DNA of 64,000 nucleotides from the NCBI GenBank assembly GCA_021778845.1, contig JAJYBU010000003.1, forward strand, positions 99,921-163,920. Reading direction: 5' to 3'. Below the pieces are notes generated by a model, which worked only from the letters and a program-made list of their open reading frames with translations, made no database searches and was not told the DNA's origin. The stretch comes from Acidobacteriota bacterium (GTDB taxonomy: Bacteria; Acidobacteriota; Terriglobia; Terriglobales; Acidobacteriaceae). Made by a program: the position numbers and the translations under genes. Of the stretch, positions 26,900 through 36,500 are shown piece after piece. Positions within the stretch are counted from its first letter, which is position 1. Every line of letters begins with the position of its first letter.

Positions 26900-27853
26900 A
26901 TGTGTGCAACGTGGTTCTTGCGATTATCTGGCGGGTGTAGCGTCGCGGTGGGCGCGGCCCTGCTCGCTGCGTTGGCCGCCTCCGGCTGCGACTCTCGTCC
27001 GCTGGCGGAGCCGAGCGTAGCTGCGGCGCGAACCGCTGCGGCAGCTTCACCACAGCCAGCGGATTCCGCGAGAGCTGCTGAAGCGCAGCCGCCGACGCGG
27101 TATAGCACGACTGGACCGCTGGTCGCGGCGCAGCAGGCGGAGGTCGCTGCACAGCGCGATGGCCTGGTGGTTCGTGTTGCTGCGAACATTGGTGACCACG
27201 TGCGCAGCGGGCAGACACTCGCTATGCTCGATGATCGGCTGCCGCGTGCGGCTTACGCAGCGCAACAGGCAAAGGCTGCTTCGCTACAGGCTCAGGTGAA
27301 GGAGTGGCTATCGGAACAGCAGGTGGAGGAGGCCGACCTGCGCCGGGCTGATGCGCTGCGCGCCGACAAGATTCTCAGCGATGAGGACTGGGAGCATGTT
27401 AAGTACAAGCTGGAAGAGACAGGCGCGGAGGTCGCCCGGTATCGCGCGGATGAGGCCGCTGCCGAGGCGAATCTTGAGTCGGCGCGCCTGCTGCTGGACC
27501 AGTCGCGCGTCGTTGCTCCGTTCGCGGGTGTGGTGGGTCGAAGCTCTCTGCGTGCAGGACAGGAAGTGAAGAAGGACGACGTTCTGTTGTGGATCACGGC
27601 CGTTGCGCCATTGCGGATGCTGTTCACGGTGCCAGAGTCGGCGATGGCGCAGTTTCCGCAAGGAGCAGCGCTCGAACTGACGACGGCAGATTATCCGGGG
27701 TTGCGCCAGGCTGCGCGAGTGTTGCGCGTGAGCCCGGTGGTAGACCCTGCGAGCGGAAGCGTGCAGGTGATTGGCGAAGTTGTGCAGGCTTCACCGCTGC
27801 TGAAGCCGGGCATGACGATGCAGGTGCAGGCTGGAGCGCAGACCGCGCCATGA
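26900..27853 (+). CDS. Periplasmic adaptor (HlyD/RND-type) lipoprotein
   Basis: 317 residues from ATG 26900, 4 bp after the previous stop. A hydrophobic leader ends in a lipobox (AASGC, Cys30). The mature protein has a lipoyl half-motif (GLVVRVAANIGDHVRSGQTLAMLD), a helical hairpin of about 75 residues, the second half (SRVVAPFAGVVGRSSLRAGQEV) and a beta-barrel (VPESAMAQFPQGAALELT), the layout of RND or MacA-type adaptors. No RND pump, ABC ATPase or TolC is in the operon, so its partner may be the M50-adaptor protein that follows with an ATGA overlap. Confidence 0.85.
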   Translation: MCATWFLRLSGGCSVAVGAALLAALAASGCDSRPLAEPSVAAARTAAAASPQPADSARAAEAQPPTRYSTTGPLVAAQQAEVAAQRDGLVVRVAANIGDHVRSGQTLAMLDDRLPRAAYAAQQAKAASLQAQVKEWLSEQQVEEADLRRADALRADKILSDEDWEHVKYKLEETGAEVARYRADEAAAEANLESARLLLDQSRVVAPFAGVVGRSSLRAGQEVKKDDVLLWITAVAPLRMLFTVPESAMAQFPQGAALELTTADYPGLRQAARVLRVSPVVDPASGSVQVIGEVVQASPLLKPGMTMQVQAGAQTAP

Positions 27854-30024
27854 ACCTGAGTGAGGCGCTCGATGCCGCGCTGCCCGAGATTACGAAGGCG
27901 CGTCTATCGCGCAGCCGGCCGCCGCGCCTCGATCCCGACCTCGTCGTGCGCGAGGATGTGCTGGACGGCGAACCGTTCTTTGGCATTTTGCAGCGCGGCA
28001 AAGGCAATTACTTTCGCTTCCAGCCATCGCAGTGGCAACTGGCTCAACTGTTTGATGGAGTGCGCAGCTATGAGGAGATTGCCGCGCTGTTCGACGAGCA
28101 GACCGGAGCTGCGCTCACGGCCAAAGAGATCGAACTATTTGCCACCAATCTCGACGAGGTTGATTTCTGGTTCAAGACGCCGCAGGAGAAGAATCTAGCG
28201 TACAGCGCACGGCTCAAAGCGCAACGCGGCCGTCGAGCCAATCGAAAATCGAAGGTCAATTTTGCGCACATCAGCTTTTCGGCATGGGATCCTGACCGCT
28301 ACCTTACCTCGCTCGACCGCGCCATCGGACGCTTTGTGTACAGCCGATGGAGCGTGCTCGCGGTCGTACTGCTGTTCTGTTTTGAGGCCGTGGTCTTCAT
28401 TGCGAAGTGGAAGAACTTCGGCCCCGACATTCCTCTCTATTACAACTTCACGCACAAGACGTTTCTGGACTTTGCGGAGTTCTGGTTCCTGCTCTTCGGA
28501 CTTGGCTTCATCCATGAATCCGCTCACGGCCTCACGTGCAAACACTACGGCGGCGAGGTGCACAGCATGGGCCTGATGTTTCTCTATCTGACGCCATGCT
28601 TCTTCGTCGACGTGACCGAGAGCTGGATCTCCGCTACAAAAATTCAGCGACTTGCCACTATCATTGCGGGCATCTGGATCGAAATGACGGTGTGTGGCAT
28701 TGCGATGATTGTGTGGACCAACACGCAACCTGGTCTGTTCATGCACGACTTCGCCTATAAGGTCATACTCATCACGGGTCTCGCGGTGATCGTGATGAAC
28801 CTGAACCCGCTGCTGAAGCTGGATGGCTACTACTTTCTTACTGAACTGATTGGCATTCCCGACCTCAAGGAACGGTCGACTTCGTTCGTCTCGGGGTGGT
28901 TTCAGCGGCATGTGCTGCGCCTTCCTGCCGAGGTCCCGTCGATCCCGCGCCGCCGTGTGCCGCTGTTTGTGCTCTATGCTGTCGTCTCCGGCGCGTACAG
29001 CTATCTGGTGCTCTTCACGGTGCTGCGATTCTCGTACAACGTCACATCAAAATTGATGGCGGAGTTTGCGCTGATCCCGGTGGGTGCGGCTGCCTTCGTG
29101 ATGTTTCGGTCGCGGATCGAGTCGCTCAGCCGGGTGGTCAAGGACATGTGGCTGGCCAAGGTGGGCACGACCATTCGATGGGCGCCGAGGACGATTGGAG
29201 TGGGGATCGGGCTGCTGATTCTGCTCTTCGCGCCTATACTCCGGGAACGCGAGAATGCGTATTTTGTCGCGGAGGCAGCGGATCCGGTTACGCTGCATGC
29301 GGCGATCAGCGGTCGCGTTGACGCGGTGTATGTGCGGGAGGGAGAGAGGGTGCGCGCGAGCCAGCCGCTGCTGCACATGAGCAGCCTGAGCGCAGCCTCA
29401 CTTCGCTCCAGCGCAGCGGCTGCCACGCATTCCGCCAGCTTCGAGGCATTCGAGGCGCAGGTGGAAGGTCGATCGATTGGCTCGGCGGCGGCGAGCGAGG
29501 AGGCGGCGAAGAGTTCGTCGGCGATTGCGCAGGAGGCGCAGGACTCGCTGGTCGTGAGGGCGACAGAGGATGGCACGGTGCTGACGCCGAATCCCGGCTC
29601 ACTGCTGTATCAGCATGTTGCTGCGGGCGAGACCTTGTTGACACTGGCTGGAGCGGATGCGGGAGCGAAACGCACTGGCGACGCCGAATCCATCCGCCTG
29701 TTCATCCCTGCGGAGGCTCTCCGCCGCGCACAGCCGGGGGCCGAAGTCGCGCTCGCGCCTCCGGGCGAGTTCTCTATTTTGCGGATGAGACTTCCACCCT
29801 TGGACGGAGAAGCGGTTGCGCTGCCGGCGGGCCTCATGGCGCGGCAGCAGTATGTGGGCATTGCGCTGCCCACGTTCTATACGGCGCGGCTCACGCTGCC
29901 GGATGGGTCGCGGCCATTGCCGCTGGGGATGGCCGGAACGGCGAAGATCTTTGGGCCGCGACGGAGCCTGTTCGTACGCACGGTCGAGGTGGTGATCAAC
30001 ACGGTGCGAGCGCACGTGTGGTAG
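27850..30024 (+). CDS. M50 (site-2 protease) membrane peptidase with PqqD-like N-terminus and HlyD-like C-terminus
   Basis: 724 residues; the ATG overlaps the previous stop (ATGA). Order: an N-terminal PqqD-like winged-helix region (residues 15-110), six or so membrane helices, the zinc motif HESAH (His222, His226) in FIHESAHGLTC, the second metal site NPLLKLDGYY (Asp325), then a C-terminal biotinyl-lipoyl/HlyD-like part (SGRVDAVYVREGERVRASQPLL and a beta-barrel). Site-2 proteases cut within membranes. Proteins of this mixed type often sit with peptide-export or bacteriocin genes. A strong hairpin terminator follows. Confidence 0.85.
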   Translation: MNLSEALDAALPEITKARLSRSRPPRLDPDLVVREDVLDGEPFFGILQRGKGNYFRFQPSQWQLAQLFDGVRSYEEIAALFDEQTGAALTAKEIELFATNLDEVDFWFKTPQEKNLAYSARLKAQRGRRANRKSKVNFAHISFSAWDPDRYLTSLDRAIGRFVYSRWSVLAVVLLFCFEAVVFIAKWKNFGPDIPLYYNFTHKTFLDFAEFWFLLFGLGFIHESAHGLTCKHYGGEVHSMGLMFLYLTPCFFVDVTESWISATKIQRLATIIAGIWIEMTVCGIAMIVWTNTQPGLFMHDFAYKVILITGLAVIVMNLNPLLKLDGYYFLTELIGIPDLKERSTSFVSGWFQRHVLRLPAEVPSIPRRRVPLFVLYAVVSGAYSYLVLFTVLRFSYNVTSKLMAEFALIPVGAAAFVMFRSRIESLSRVVKDMWLAKVGTTIRWAPRTIGVGIGLLILLFAPILRERENAYFVAEAADPVTLHAAISGRVDAVYVREGERVRASQPLLHMSSLSAASLRSSAAAATHSASFEAFEAQVEGRSIGSAAASEEAAKSSSAIAQEAQDSLVVRATEDGTVLTPNPGSLLYQHVAAGETLLTLAGADAGAKRTGDAESIRLFIPAEALRRAQPGAEVALAPPGEFSILRMRLPPLDGEAVALPAGLMARQQYVGIALPTFYTARLTLPDGSRPLPLGMAGTAKIFGPRRSLFVRTVEVVINTVRAHVW

Positions 30025-30027
30025 ACA

Positions 30028-30065
30028 AACGGATTGGCGGCCACACGTGGGGCCGCCGATCCGTT
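30028..30065 (+). terminator. Terminator of the adaptor/M50 operon
   Basis: AACGGAT and GGCGGCC pair with GGCCGCC and ATCCGTT, a 14-bp stem with one T-G position and a seven-base loop, starting 4 bp after the stop. It lacks a long T-run but is GC-rich and well placed. Confidence 0.6.
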
Positions 30066-30164
30066 CTGCAGGATCATCCTGGGAGAATTCGACTGCAGCT
30101 TGCTGGACAACAGCCATGATCGACGTCATCCACAATCTTCAAGCGTTGCGCAGCCTGGATCTAA

Positions 30165-30380
30165 CTAAAAGCGCGTCATCGCGGTGACGGCCCTGGCGGT
30201 CGTAGCCTTGGCTAGGGTAGTGCGTGCGAGCGTCGCTTTTGCGGTTGTGGCCTTCGCCATTCGCATGGCAGAGACCATCTTCGCGCTCTCCACGGTTGGG
30301 GTGGTTTTCGCTTTCGGAGACTTGGTGGTGGACTTGGCGGCAGCGGCGGAGTTGATCAGCGACTTCTTTGTGATAGCCAT
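30165..30380 (-). CDS. 71-residue basic Lys/Ala/Thr pentad-repeat peptide, candidate secreted or modified peptide
   Basis: The ATG at 30380 has GAGGA eight bases upstream. The peptide has 14 Lys/Arg, one acidic residue (Glu31), no Cys, and one aromatic residue, the final Phe71. Residues 43-67 are five tandem pentads of the form [KR]-[AT]-[TV]-[TL]-A, with a basic residue exactly every five positions (43, 48, 53, 58, 63). A near-perfect sigma-54 promoter lies at 30437-30452. It sits between a sigma-54 activator gene and an export/protease operon. I do not recognise a family. It could be a substrate of that operon or a small histone-H1-like DNA-binding protein. Confidence 0.7.
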   Translation of the reverse strand: MAITKKSLINSAAAAKSTTKSPKAKTTPTVESAKMVSAMRMAKATTAKATLARTTLAKATTARAVTAMTRF

Positions 30381-30436
30381 GGGATGATTCCTCGCATTCG
30401 GTTGAATTTGAACTCTCGTAAGACACTTCTATCTAG

Positions 30437-30452
30437 TGCAAGCTGTGTGCCA
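30437..30452 (-). promoter_or_regulatory. Sigma-54 promoter of the pentad-repeat peptide gene
   Basis: Read on the minus strand, TGGCACACAGCTTGCA equals the RpoN consensus TGGCAC, five bases, TTGCA without mismatch. The predicted transcript starts near 30426, about 45 bases before the ATG at 30380. A sigma-54 activator gene lies immediately upstream. Confidence 0.85.
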
Positions 30453-30573
30453 AACTTTAGCGCGAGACTGAAATTCTATGTATGTGGTTGATTAGCGACG
30501 GTTTTTGGATTCTGTGAGAATTGCGTCGGTCGATCTGGAAAAGGTGTTCCCGCGCGCTATGGGTGAAAAATAA

Positions 30574-30607
30574 ACTACTATAGGTTGAAAAATTCACCTG
30601 CTGTAGT
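30574..30607. promoter_or_regulatory. Inverted repeat, candidate activator (enhancer) site
   Basis: ACTAC, three bases, AGGT and GAA on one side are mirrored by TTC, ACCT, three bases and GTAGT on the other, with a short A-rich centre. It lies about 125 bp upstream of the -24 element at 30452, the usual distance for a sigma-54 enhancer site, and ends 8 bp beyond the activator gene's stop. It could also act as a weak terminator for that gene. Confidence 0.5.
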
Positions 30608-30614
30608 GGCCGAC

Positions 30615-32084
30615 TCATCCTAGCGCATATTTTCGGCAGAGATATTTGATTCGCTGTCCGTCGATCTTCAGAAGACGGGCGGCGGCCGCTTTGCTGCCCT
30701 CTGCTCTGCGAAGAGCCGCCGTCAGGAGAGCGATCTCCATCTGCTGGATCTCCGCGTCGAAGTCGGTACCGGACTCGGGAAGCAGAACGGCCTCGTTGGC
30801 GGCGAGGTTTCTGGCCAACAGCTTTGGGGGGAGATGACTGGCGCGAATCTCATCGCCGCGCACGGTGATCACGAGGCGTTGAATGAGGTTCTCCAACTCG
30901 CGCACATTGCCGGGCCAGGTGTGTTCTTCAAATACCGCGAGCGCGGTCTCATCCAGTCGCTTGATGGACAGACCATTGGCGACGCAGTGCATTTGCAGGA
31001 AGTAATCGCACAGCAGCGGAATGTCGCCGACGCGTTCGCGCAGGGGCGGGAGGTGAATGGGAACGACGTGGATGCGGTAATACAGATCCTCGCGAAACTT
31101 TCCGGTGCGCACCATCTCTTCGAGATTTTCGTGGGTTGCGCAGATAAGGCGGAAGTCGATCTTGCGCAGGGTGCGGCCGCCCAGGCGCTGCACCTGATGA
31201 TCCTCCAGAACGCGCAGTAACTTGGTTTGCAGCGGCAGGGTGAGGGTTGCAATCTCGTCGAGAAAGAGCGTTCCTCCGTCGGCCAGTTCGATCTGGCCTG
31301 GGCGAGCTTCGGTGGCTCCGGTGAAGGCTCCGCGCTCGCTGCCAAACAGCTCGGACTCGATCAGATTTTCGGGAAGCGCGGCACAGTTGAGGCGGATGTA
31401 GGGCTTGCTGGCTCTGCGGCTCAGCGCGACGATGGACCTGGCAACCAACTCCTTACCGGTACCGCTTTCGCCGCGGACGAGCACGTTTACGCTGCTGTCG
31501 GCGACCTGCTGGATGGCGTCATAGACGCGGCGCATGGGTTCGCTGGAGCCGACGAAGTCCTGGAAGCGGCTGTTCTCCTGGGCCTGACGGCGCATCTGTT
31601 CGCGGGCTGCGTCGTCGGTGCGCCGGCGCAGGGTGTCGGCGAGGGCGAGACGCAACTCGGCGATGTCGACAGGGCTGCGAAAGTGGAGATCGGCGCCGGC
31701 ATCGAGGGCCTGCTTCTCGATCGAGCGGGCGCGGGAGCGGCTGAGGGAGATGAGGACGAAATCGTGGTTGAGCTTGCGCAGTTCGCTGAGGATTGGCAGG
31801 CCGCCGTGGCCCTGGTGTGCGTCGTCGGGCTCGGTGTCGATGTCGAGGAGGACGGCGACGACGTGCGCTTCGCGTGTCCAACGCGCCAGGTTGGCGAAGT
31901 TTTTGCGCAACACCACCTGGAACCATGGAATCAGTTCAGGGACCAGTTCATCGAGAAACTGCCGGTCGGTCGTGACCACGCAGACAACCGGAAGCGAGGC
32001 GTGTGGGAAGGTGGGTGAGACCTGTTTTGCCTTACGGGGCTGCGCGGCCATGCGCCATGGTAGAACGAAACCTCTGGATTGCAT
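30615..32084 (-). CDS. Sigma-54-dependent transcriptional activator (enhancer-binding protein)
   Basis: 489 residues from ATG 32084 or 478 from ATG 32051; neither has a strong ribosome binding site, and a longer frame overlaps the thioredoxin gene. Residues 30-150 resemble a receiver domain (VVCVVTTDRQFL, LLDIDTEPDD). The AAA+ domain has Walker A GESGTGKELVA, the sigma-54 contact loop GAFTGA, and Walker B GTLFLDEIA. The C-terminus is a Fis-type helix-turn-helix (GSKAAAARLLKIDGQRIKYL). It probably activates the perfect sigma-54 promoter of the downstream peptide gene. No histidine kinase is adjacent. Confidence 0.9.
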   Translation of the reverse strand: MQSRGFVLPWRMAAQPRKAKQVSPTFPHASLPVVCVVTTDRQFLDELVPELIPWFQVVLRKNFANLARWTREAHVVAVLLDIDTEPDDAHQGHGGLPILSELRKLNHDFVLISLSRSRARSIEKQALDAGADLHFRSPVDIAELRLALADTLRRRTDDAAREQMRRQAQENSRFQDFVGSSEPMRRVYDAIQQVADSSVNVLVRGESGTGKELVARSIVALSRRASKPYIRLNCAALPENLIESELFGSERGAFTGATEARPGQIELADGGTLFLDEIATLTLPLQTKLLRVLEDHQVQRLGGRTLRKIDFRLICATHENLEEMVRTGKFREDLYYRIHVVPIHLPPLRERVGDIPLLCDYFLQMHCVANGLSIKRLDETALAVFEEHTWPGNVRELENLIQRLVITVRGDEIRASHLPPKLLARNLAANEAVLLPESGTDFDAEIQQMEIALLTAALRRAEGSKAAAARLLKIDGQRIKYLCRKYALG

Positions 32085-32291
32085 CAAGTGATTCTCGGAG
32101 CCTGGGAATCCTGCTGTGGAAAATAGATGGAAACCGTATGGGGTGCTGTAGTGGCTGGCTCCATGGCGAGTACAGTCAGCTCTTCGCGGCTTGCAGTTAT
32201 GGAGGTGCGGATGCTTCGGGTAAGGGACTGAACTCAGGGCGCAACGGGGGTTCCCGGTGGCGCATCCAATGGGCAGTGATCGAGGTTCGTC

Positions 32292-32726
32292 ATGCCTGTC
32301 ATTCGCACGTGCACTCATTGCCATCAAAAGAACCGCGTTTCTGCAAAACATCTCAGCAGGACGGGACGGTGCGGGGCGTGCAAGGCTCCGCTGCCTGCGC
32401 TGGCGGAGCCGCTGCCGGTAGATGCAGCACTGTTTGAGGAAGTCGTCCAGAACGCGACGGTGCCCATCCTGGTGGACTTCTGGGCCGAGTGGTGCGGACC
32501 CTGCCGCGCGGCCGCGCCCGAGGTTGCCCGAACGGCGGCCGAGATGGCGGGCAGGGCGCTGGTTCTGAAGGTGGACACCGAGGCCCATCCGCAGCTATCG
32601 GCGCGGTTCCAGGTGCGTGGAATTCCGAACTTCGTGGTGCTCTCCGGCGGCCGCACTGTGGTGCAGCAGGCGGGGCTGGTGGACCACACCCAGATGGAGC
32701 AGTGGCTTCGCTCGGCTGCGGCGTAA
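32292..32726 (+). CDS. trxC: Thioredoxin 2 (TrxC-type, zinc-ribbon thioredoxin)
   Basis: 144 residues with GAGG six bases before the ATG. The N-terminal 35 residues hold two CxxC pairs (CTHC and CGAC), the zinc ribbon of TrxC. The thioredoxin fold follows with the active site WAEWCGPCR and the cis-proline segment RGIPNFVVLSGG. TrxC is a cytosolic protein-disulfide reductase tied to oxidative stress. It is divergent from the sigma-54 activator, sharing a 207-bp promoter region. Confidence 0.93.
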   Translation: MPVIRTCTHCHQKNRVSAKHLSRTGRCGACKAPLPALAEPLPVDAALFEEVVQNATVPILVDFWAEWCGPCRAAAPEVARTAAEMAGRALVLKVDTEAHPQLSARFQVRGIPNFVVLSGGRTVVQQAGLVDHTQMEQWLRSAAA

Positions 32727-33530
32727 CCGGCTCCGGACCCTGTAGCACGGCCGCAGATTCTGTAGCCTGCTCGAGCCAGAGACGCCAAGGCGGAGACGTA
32801 GCGCGCTCTGAGAAGATGCCGGTCCGCTTAAATAGTTGCCGTGAGCAGGTGAAGCGGAGTTGCGGATAGAGCCGTTCGCTTGCAGGTGTAGTCGCCATCA
32901 TTTTGATGGTTGTCATTCCGCAGCGAAACGCAGGAATCTGCTTCCTGAACCGGCGACTGCACCGGATGGACCAATCAGATAGTAGTGAGGTGGCAGCACT
33001 GAAGCAGCAGAGTCTCCCCAAGCCGTTTCACAGCCGCAGGAGTCGCGGCTGGCACTTGTGCGGTTGGCCAGACCAGTCTCCAGGACGCCGAGCTGGTACG
33101 ACAGTTACTCGCCGCCGTCCTCTATGAAGTCGTCGGCGCGGCCGCACCCACCGTCACCCCGCTCTCCTGCGCCGTTGCTAACTCCAAGCTGGGAGCCACC
33201 CCCTAAGCCACTCCCGTTCAGTCACGCGATAAGCCTCACACCCTCCAGCCCGCGGCGCACTCCATGGCGCAGCGGGCTGCTTCCGTTTTCCGCGCCGTAA
33301 CTCTTATTCTCCCCCGCCTGTGTAAACTACCCTCAATCTTAATCATTGCTAATGCAGGACGGCCATGCACTTCCGTTTCCTACGAACTCGCTCAGAAACG
33401 TCCGGCAATCCAACCTCTCGCTCCCAACGGCTCCGCTCCACACGGCTCTGAGCAGAGGCCCTGCTGTTCGCCTTTGCAGTCGTAATACACCAAGCCTCAC
33501 CCCGCTCATCTGCCACGTAAGGAAATACTC
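32727..33530. other. 804-bp non-coding stretch with a possible gene remnant
   Basis: No intact gene is convincing here. In one plus-strand frame, about 33015-33206 reads like the end of a real protein (LLAAVLYEVVGAAAPTVTPL up to a TAA), but there is no start codon or ribosome binding site and a stop precedes it at 33000-33002, so it may be a decayed fragment. The rest, 33207-33530, is the upstream region of the giant lipoprotein. Confidence 0.35.
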
Positions 33531-36500
33531 ATGATCCGCCGCTCATCTCGCCCAGCCCGCATCCTTGCAGCGACTCTCTTCCTCTTCGGCGTTTCGCTCT
33601 CCGCCAGCCTGCTGGGTTGCGGCAGCACGAGCGTGCCCCCCACCCCCACCGCCATCGGCATCCAGGGGCCAAAGACGACCACCGTCGATCCCGGCGACAC
33701 CGCCACCTACACCGCCACCGTGGCCAACGACGCCAACAACGCCGGCGTCACCTGGATACTCGCCGGCACCACCTGCACCGGCGCAGCCTGCGGCGTCCTC
33801 TCGAGCGTCACCACCACCGGCGTCACCTACACCGCACCGGCCACCGTCGCCACCGCCTTCACCGTCACCATCACCGTCACCTCCGTAGCCGATCCCAGCC
33901 TCACGTCCGTCATCACGCTCAGCATCCCCGCCAATCTCTCCATCGCCACCGCACCCGGAGCGCTCCCCAGCGCCATCATCGGCACGCCGTACACCGCCAC
34001 CCTTGCCGGAGCCGGCGGCATCACGCCCTTCACCTGGTCCATCACCCACGGAGCGCTCCCCGCGGGCCTCGCCCTCAACGCCACCACCGGCGTCATCACC
34101 GGCCTCCCCACCGCTCCCGGCAGCGCCAGCTTCACCGTCACTCTCACCGACTCCGGTTCCCCTGCGCTCACCGCCACCGCCGCGTACACCCTCGCCGTCG
34201 CCTACCCCGCGCTCACCATCGCGGCCGCGACCCTCCCCAGCGGCACCTTCGGCACAGCCTACACGGCAGCGCTCACCGCCAGCGGCGGCACCGGCACCGG
34301 CTACACCTGGGCTGTAACATCCGGCACTGGCACTGGCCTCAGCGCCATCGGCCTCACCCTCACCCCCGCCGGCGCCATCACCGGCACTCCCACCGCAGGC
34401 GAGACAGCATCTCCCTTCACCGTCAAGGTGACGGACAGCTACGGAGACACAGCCTCCGCCACCTTCGCCCTCACCGTCGTCTACCCGGCCATCACCATTC
34501 CCACGACGCTGCCCAACGGCATCGTCGGCACCGCCTACTCGGCGACCCTGAGCGCCACCGGCGGCAGCGGCACCGGCTACACCTACGCCCTTGTCTCCGG
34601 CCTCAGTGCCACAGGTCTTTCGCTCAGCACCGCAGGCCTCATCACCGGCACACCCACCGTCACCGAAAACCCCGGCACCTTCACCGTGAAGGTCACCGAC
34701 AGCGCAGGCAACACCGCCACCGTAACCCTCACGCTCACCATCACCTATCCCAACCTGACCATCACCACCGTCAGTCTGCCCAGCGGCATCGTCGGCACGG
34801 CCTACACCACAACGCTCGCCGCCACCGCGGGCAGCGGCACCGGCTACACCTGGGCTGTCACCCCCGGAACCTCCAGCCTCAGCGCCCTCGGCGTCACCCT
34901 CTCCTCCAGCGGAGTCCTCTCGGCCGCCACACCCGTCGCAGGCACCGCCACCTTCACCGTCAAGGTCACCGACTCCGCCAGCGACAGCACCACCGCCAAC
35001 TTCACCCTCACCATCGATCCCGCCGTCACCATCACCACCACCTCGCTCCCCAACGGAACCGAAGGCACCACCTACACCGGAACCCTCGCCGCCAGCGGTG
35101 GCAGCGGCACCGGCTACGCCTGGACCGTCATCTCTGACACCGGCCTCAGCGCCGTCGGGCTCAGCCTCTCGTCCAGCGGCGCGATCACCGGCACGCCCAA
35201 CGCTGGCGAATCCGCCACGACCTTCACCGTGCAGGTCACCGACTCCAACGGCAACACCGCCAAAGCCACCCTCTCCCTCACCGTCACCGCCGTCGCCTTC
35301 CAGGGTCAGGTCCTCAGCGGAACCCAGCCCGTCACCGGCGCCACCATCCAGCTCTACACTGTCGGCAGCGCCGGCAACGCCTCCGCGGCTACGCCCATGC
35401 TCACCCAGGCCGTCACCACTGACCCCCTCGGCATGTTCAACCTCACCGGCCTATACACCTGTGGCCAGAGCAGTACCGGGCAGACGCTTCCCGGCACTCC
35501 TGCCAGCTCGCAGGTCTATCTCGTCGCCACCGGCGGCAGCGCCTCCACCACCTCCAGCACCTCCAACCCCGCGCTGGTACTGGTCGCACCCGTCGGCTCC
35601 TGCAGCAATCTCACCTCCACCACTACCACGCCGTTCTTCATCCTCAATGAGGTCACCACCGCCGCCGCAGCCTGGGCGCTCGCACCCTTCAGCGCCTCGG
35701 CCACCAACATCGGGGCCAGCGCCACCAACACCCTCGGCATCGCCAACGCCTTCCTCGACGCAGCCCTGCTCGTCAACCCCTCCACCGGAGCCGCCGCCAC
35801 CCTCCCCTCCACCCTCACCGTCGAAACCGGCAAGCTTCACGCCTTCGCCGATGCGCTCAACGCCTGTACCGCCTCCGATGGCGGCTCTGCCTGCACTCCT
35901 CTCTTCACCGCCGCCACGCCCACCGGCGGCACCGCTCCCACCGACACCTTCACCGCCGCGCTCAACATCACCCACCACCCCGGCCAGAACGTCGCCGCCG
36001 TCTATGCGGCCATCCCCACCACCCCCGCCCCGCCCTTCGCCACCACTCTCACCAAATCCCCCAACGACTGGACCATGTCCCTCACCATCACCGGCGGCGG
36101 CCTCTTCATGCCCACCGCCCTTGGCGTCGACAGCCAGGGTAACGTCTGGGTCGCCAATCAGAACAGCCCGCTCTCCGCCTTCAGCCCGCAGGGCACGCCG
36201 CTCAGCTCCACCGGCTTCGGCTCCGGCCAGATCTCCCAGGTCTACGGCCTCGCCATCGACCCCTCCAACAACATCTGGGTCACCAACTTCAACGGCAACA
36301 CCGGCTATGGCAGCGTCACCAAGTTCTACGGCATCAACCCGCCCACCGGCTCCGCCACCGGCAGCGTTGTCGGCACCTACTCCAACGGCAGCGACTTCCC
36401 CTACGTCGTCGCAGCCGATACCAATGGCGACATCTTCATCGCCAACACCGGCAACGCCTCGGCCACTGTCTATAACCCCAACGGCAGCCTCCTCTACGCC

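Noticed and set aside
32085..32588. N-terminal extension of the sigma-54 activator to 32588
   Set aside because: It would run antisense through the trxC gene and has no homology to the family; starts at 32084 or 32051 are better.
33040..33070. TGGCAC in the gap before the giant lipoprotein, considered as a sigma-54 element
   Set aside because: No TTGC follows at the required five-base distance.
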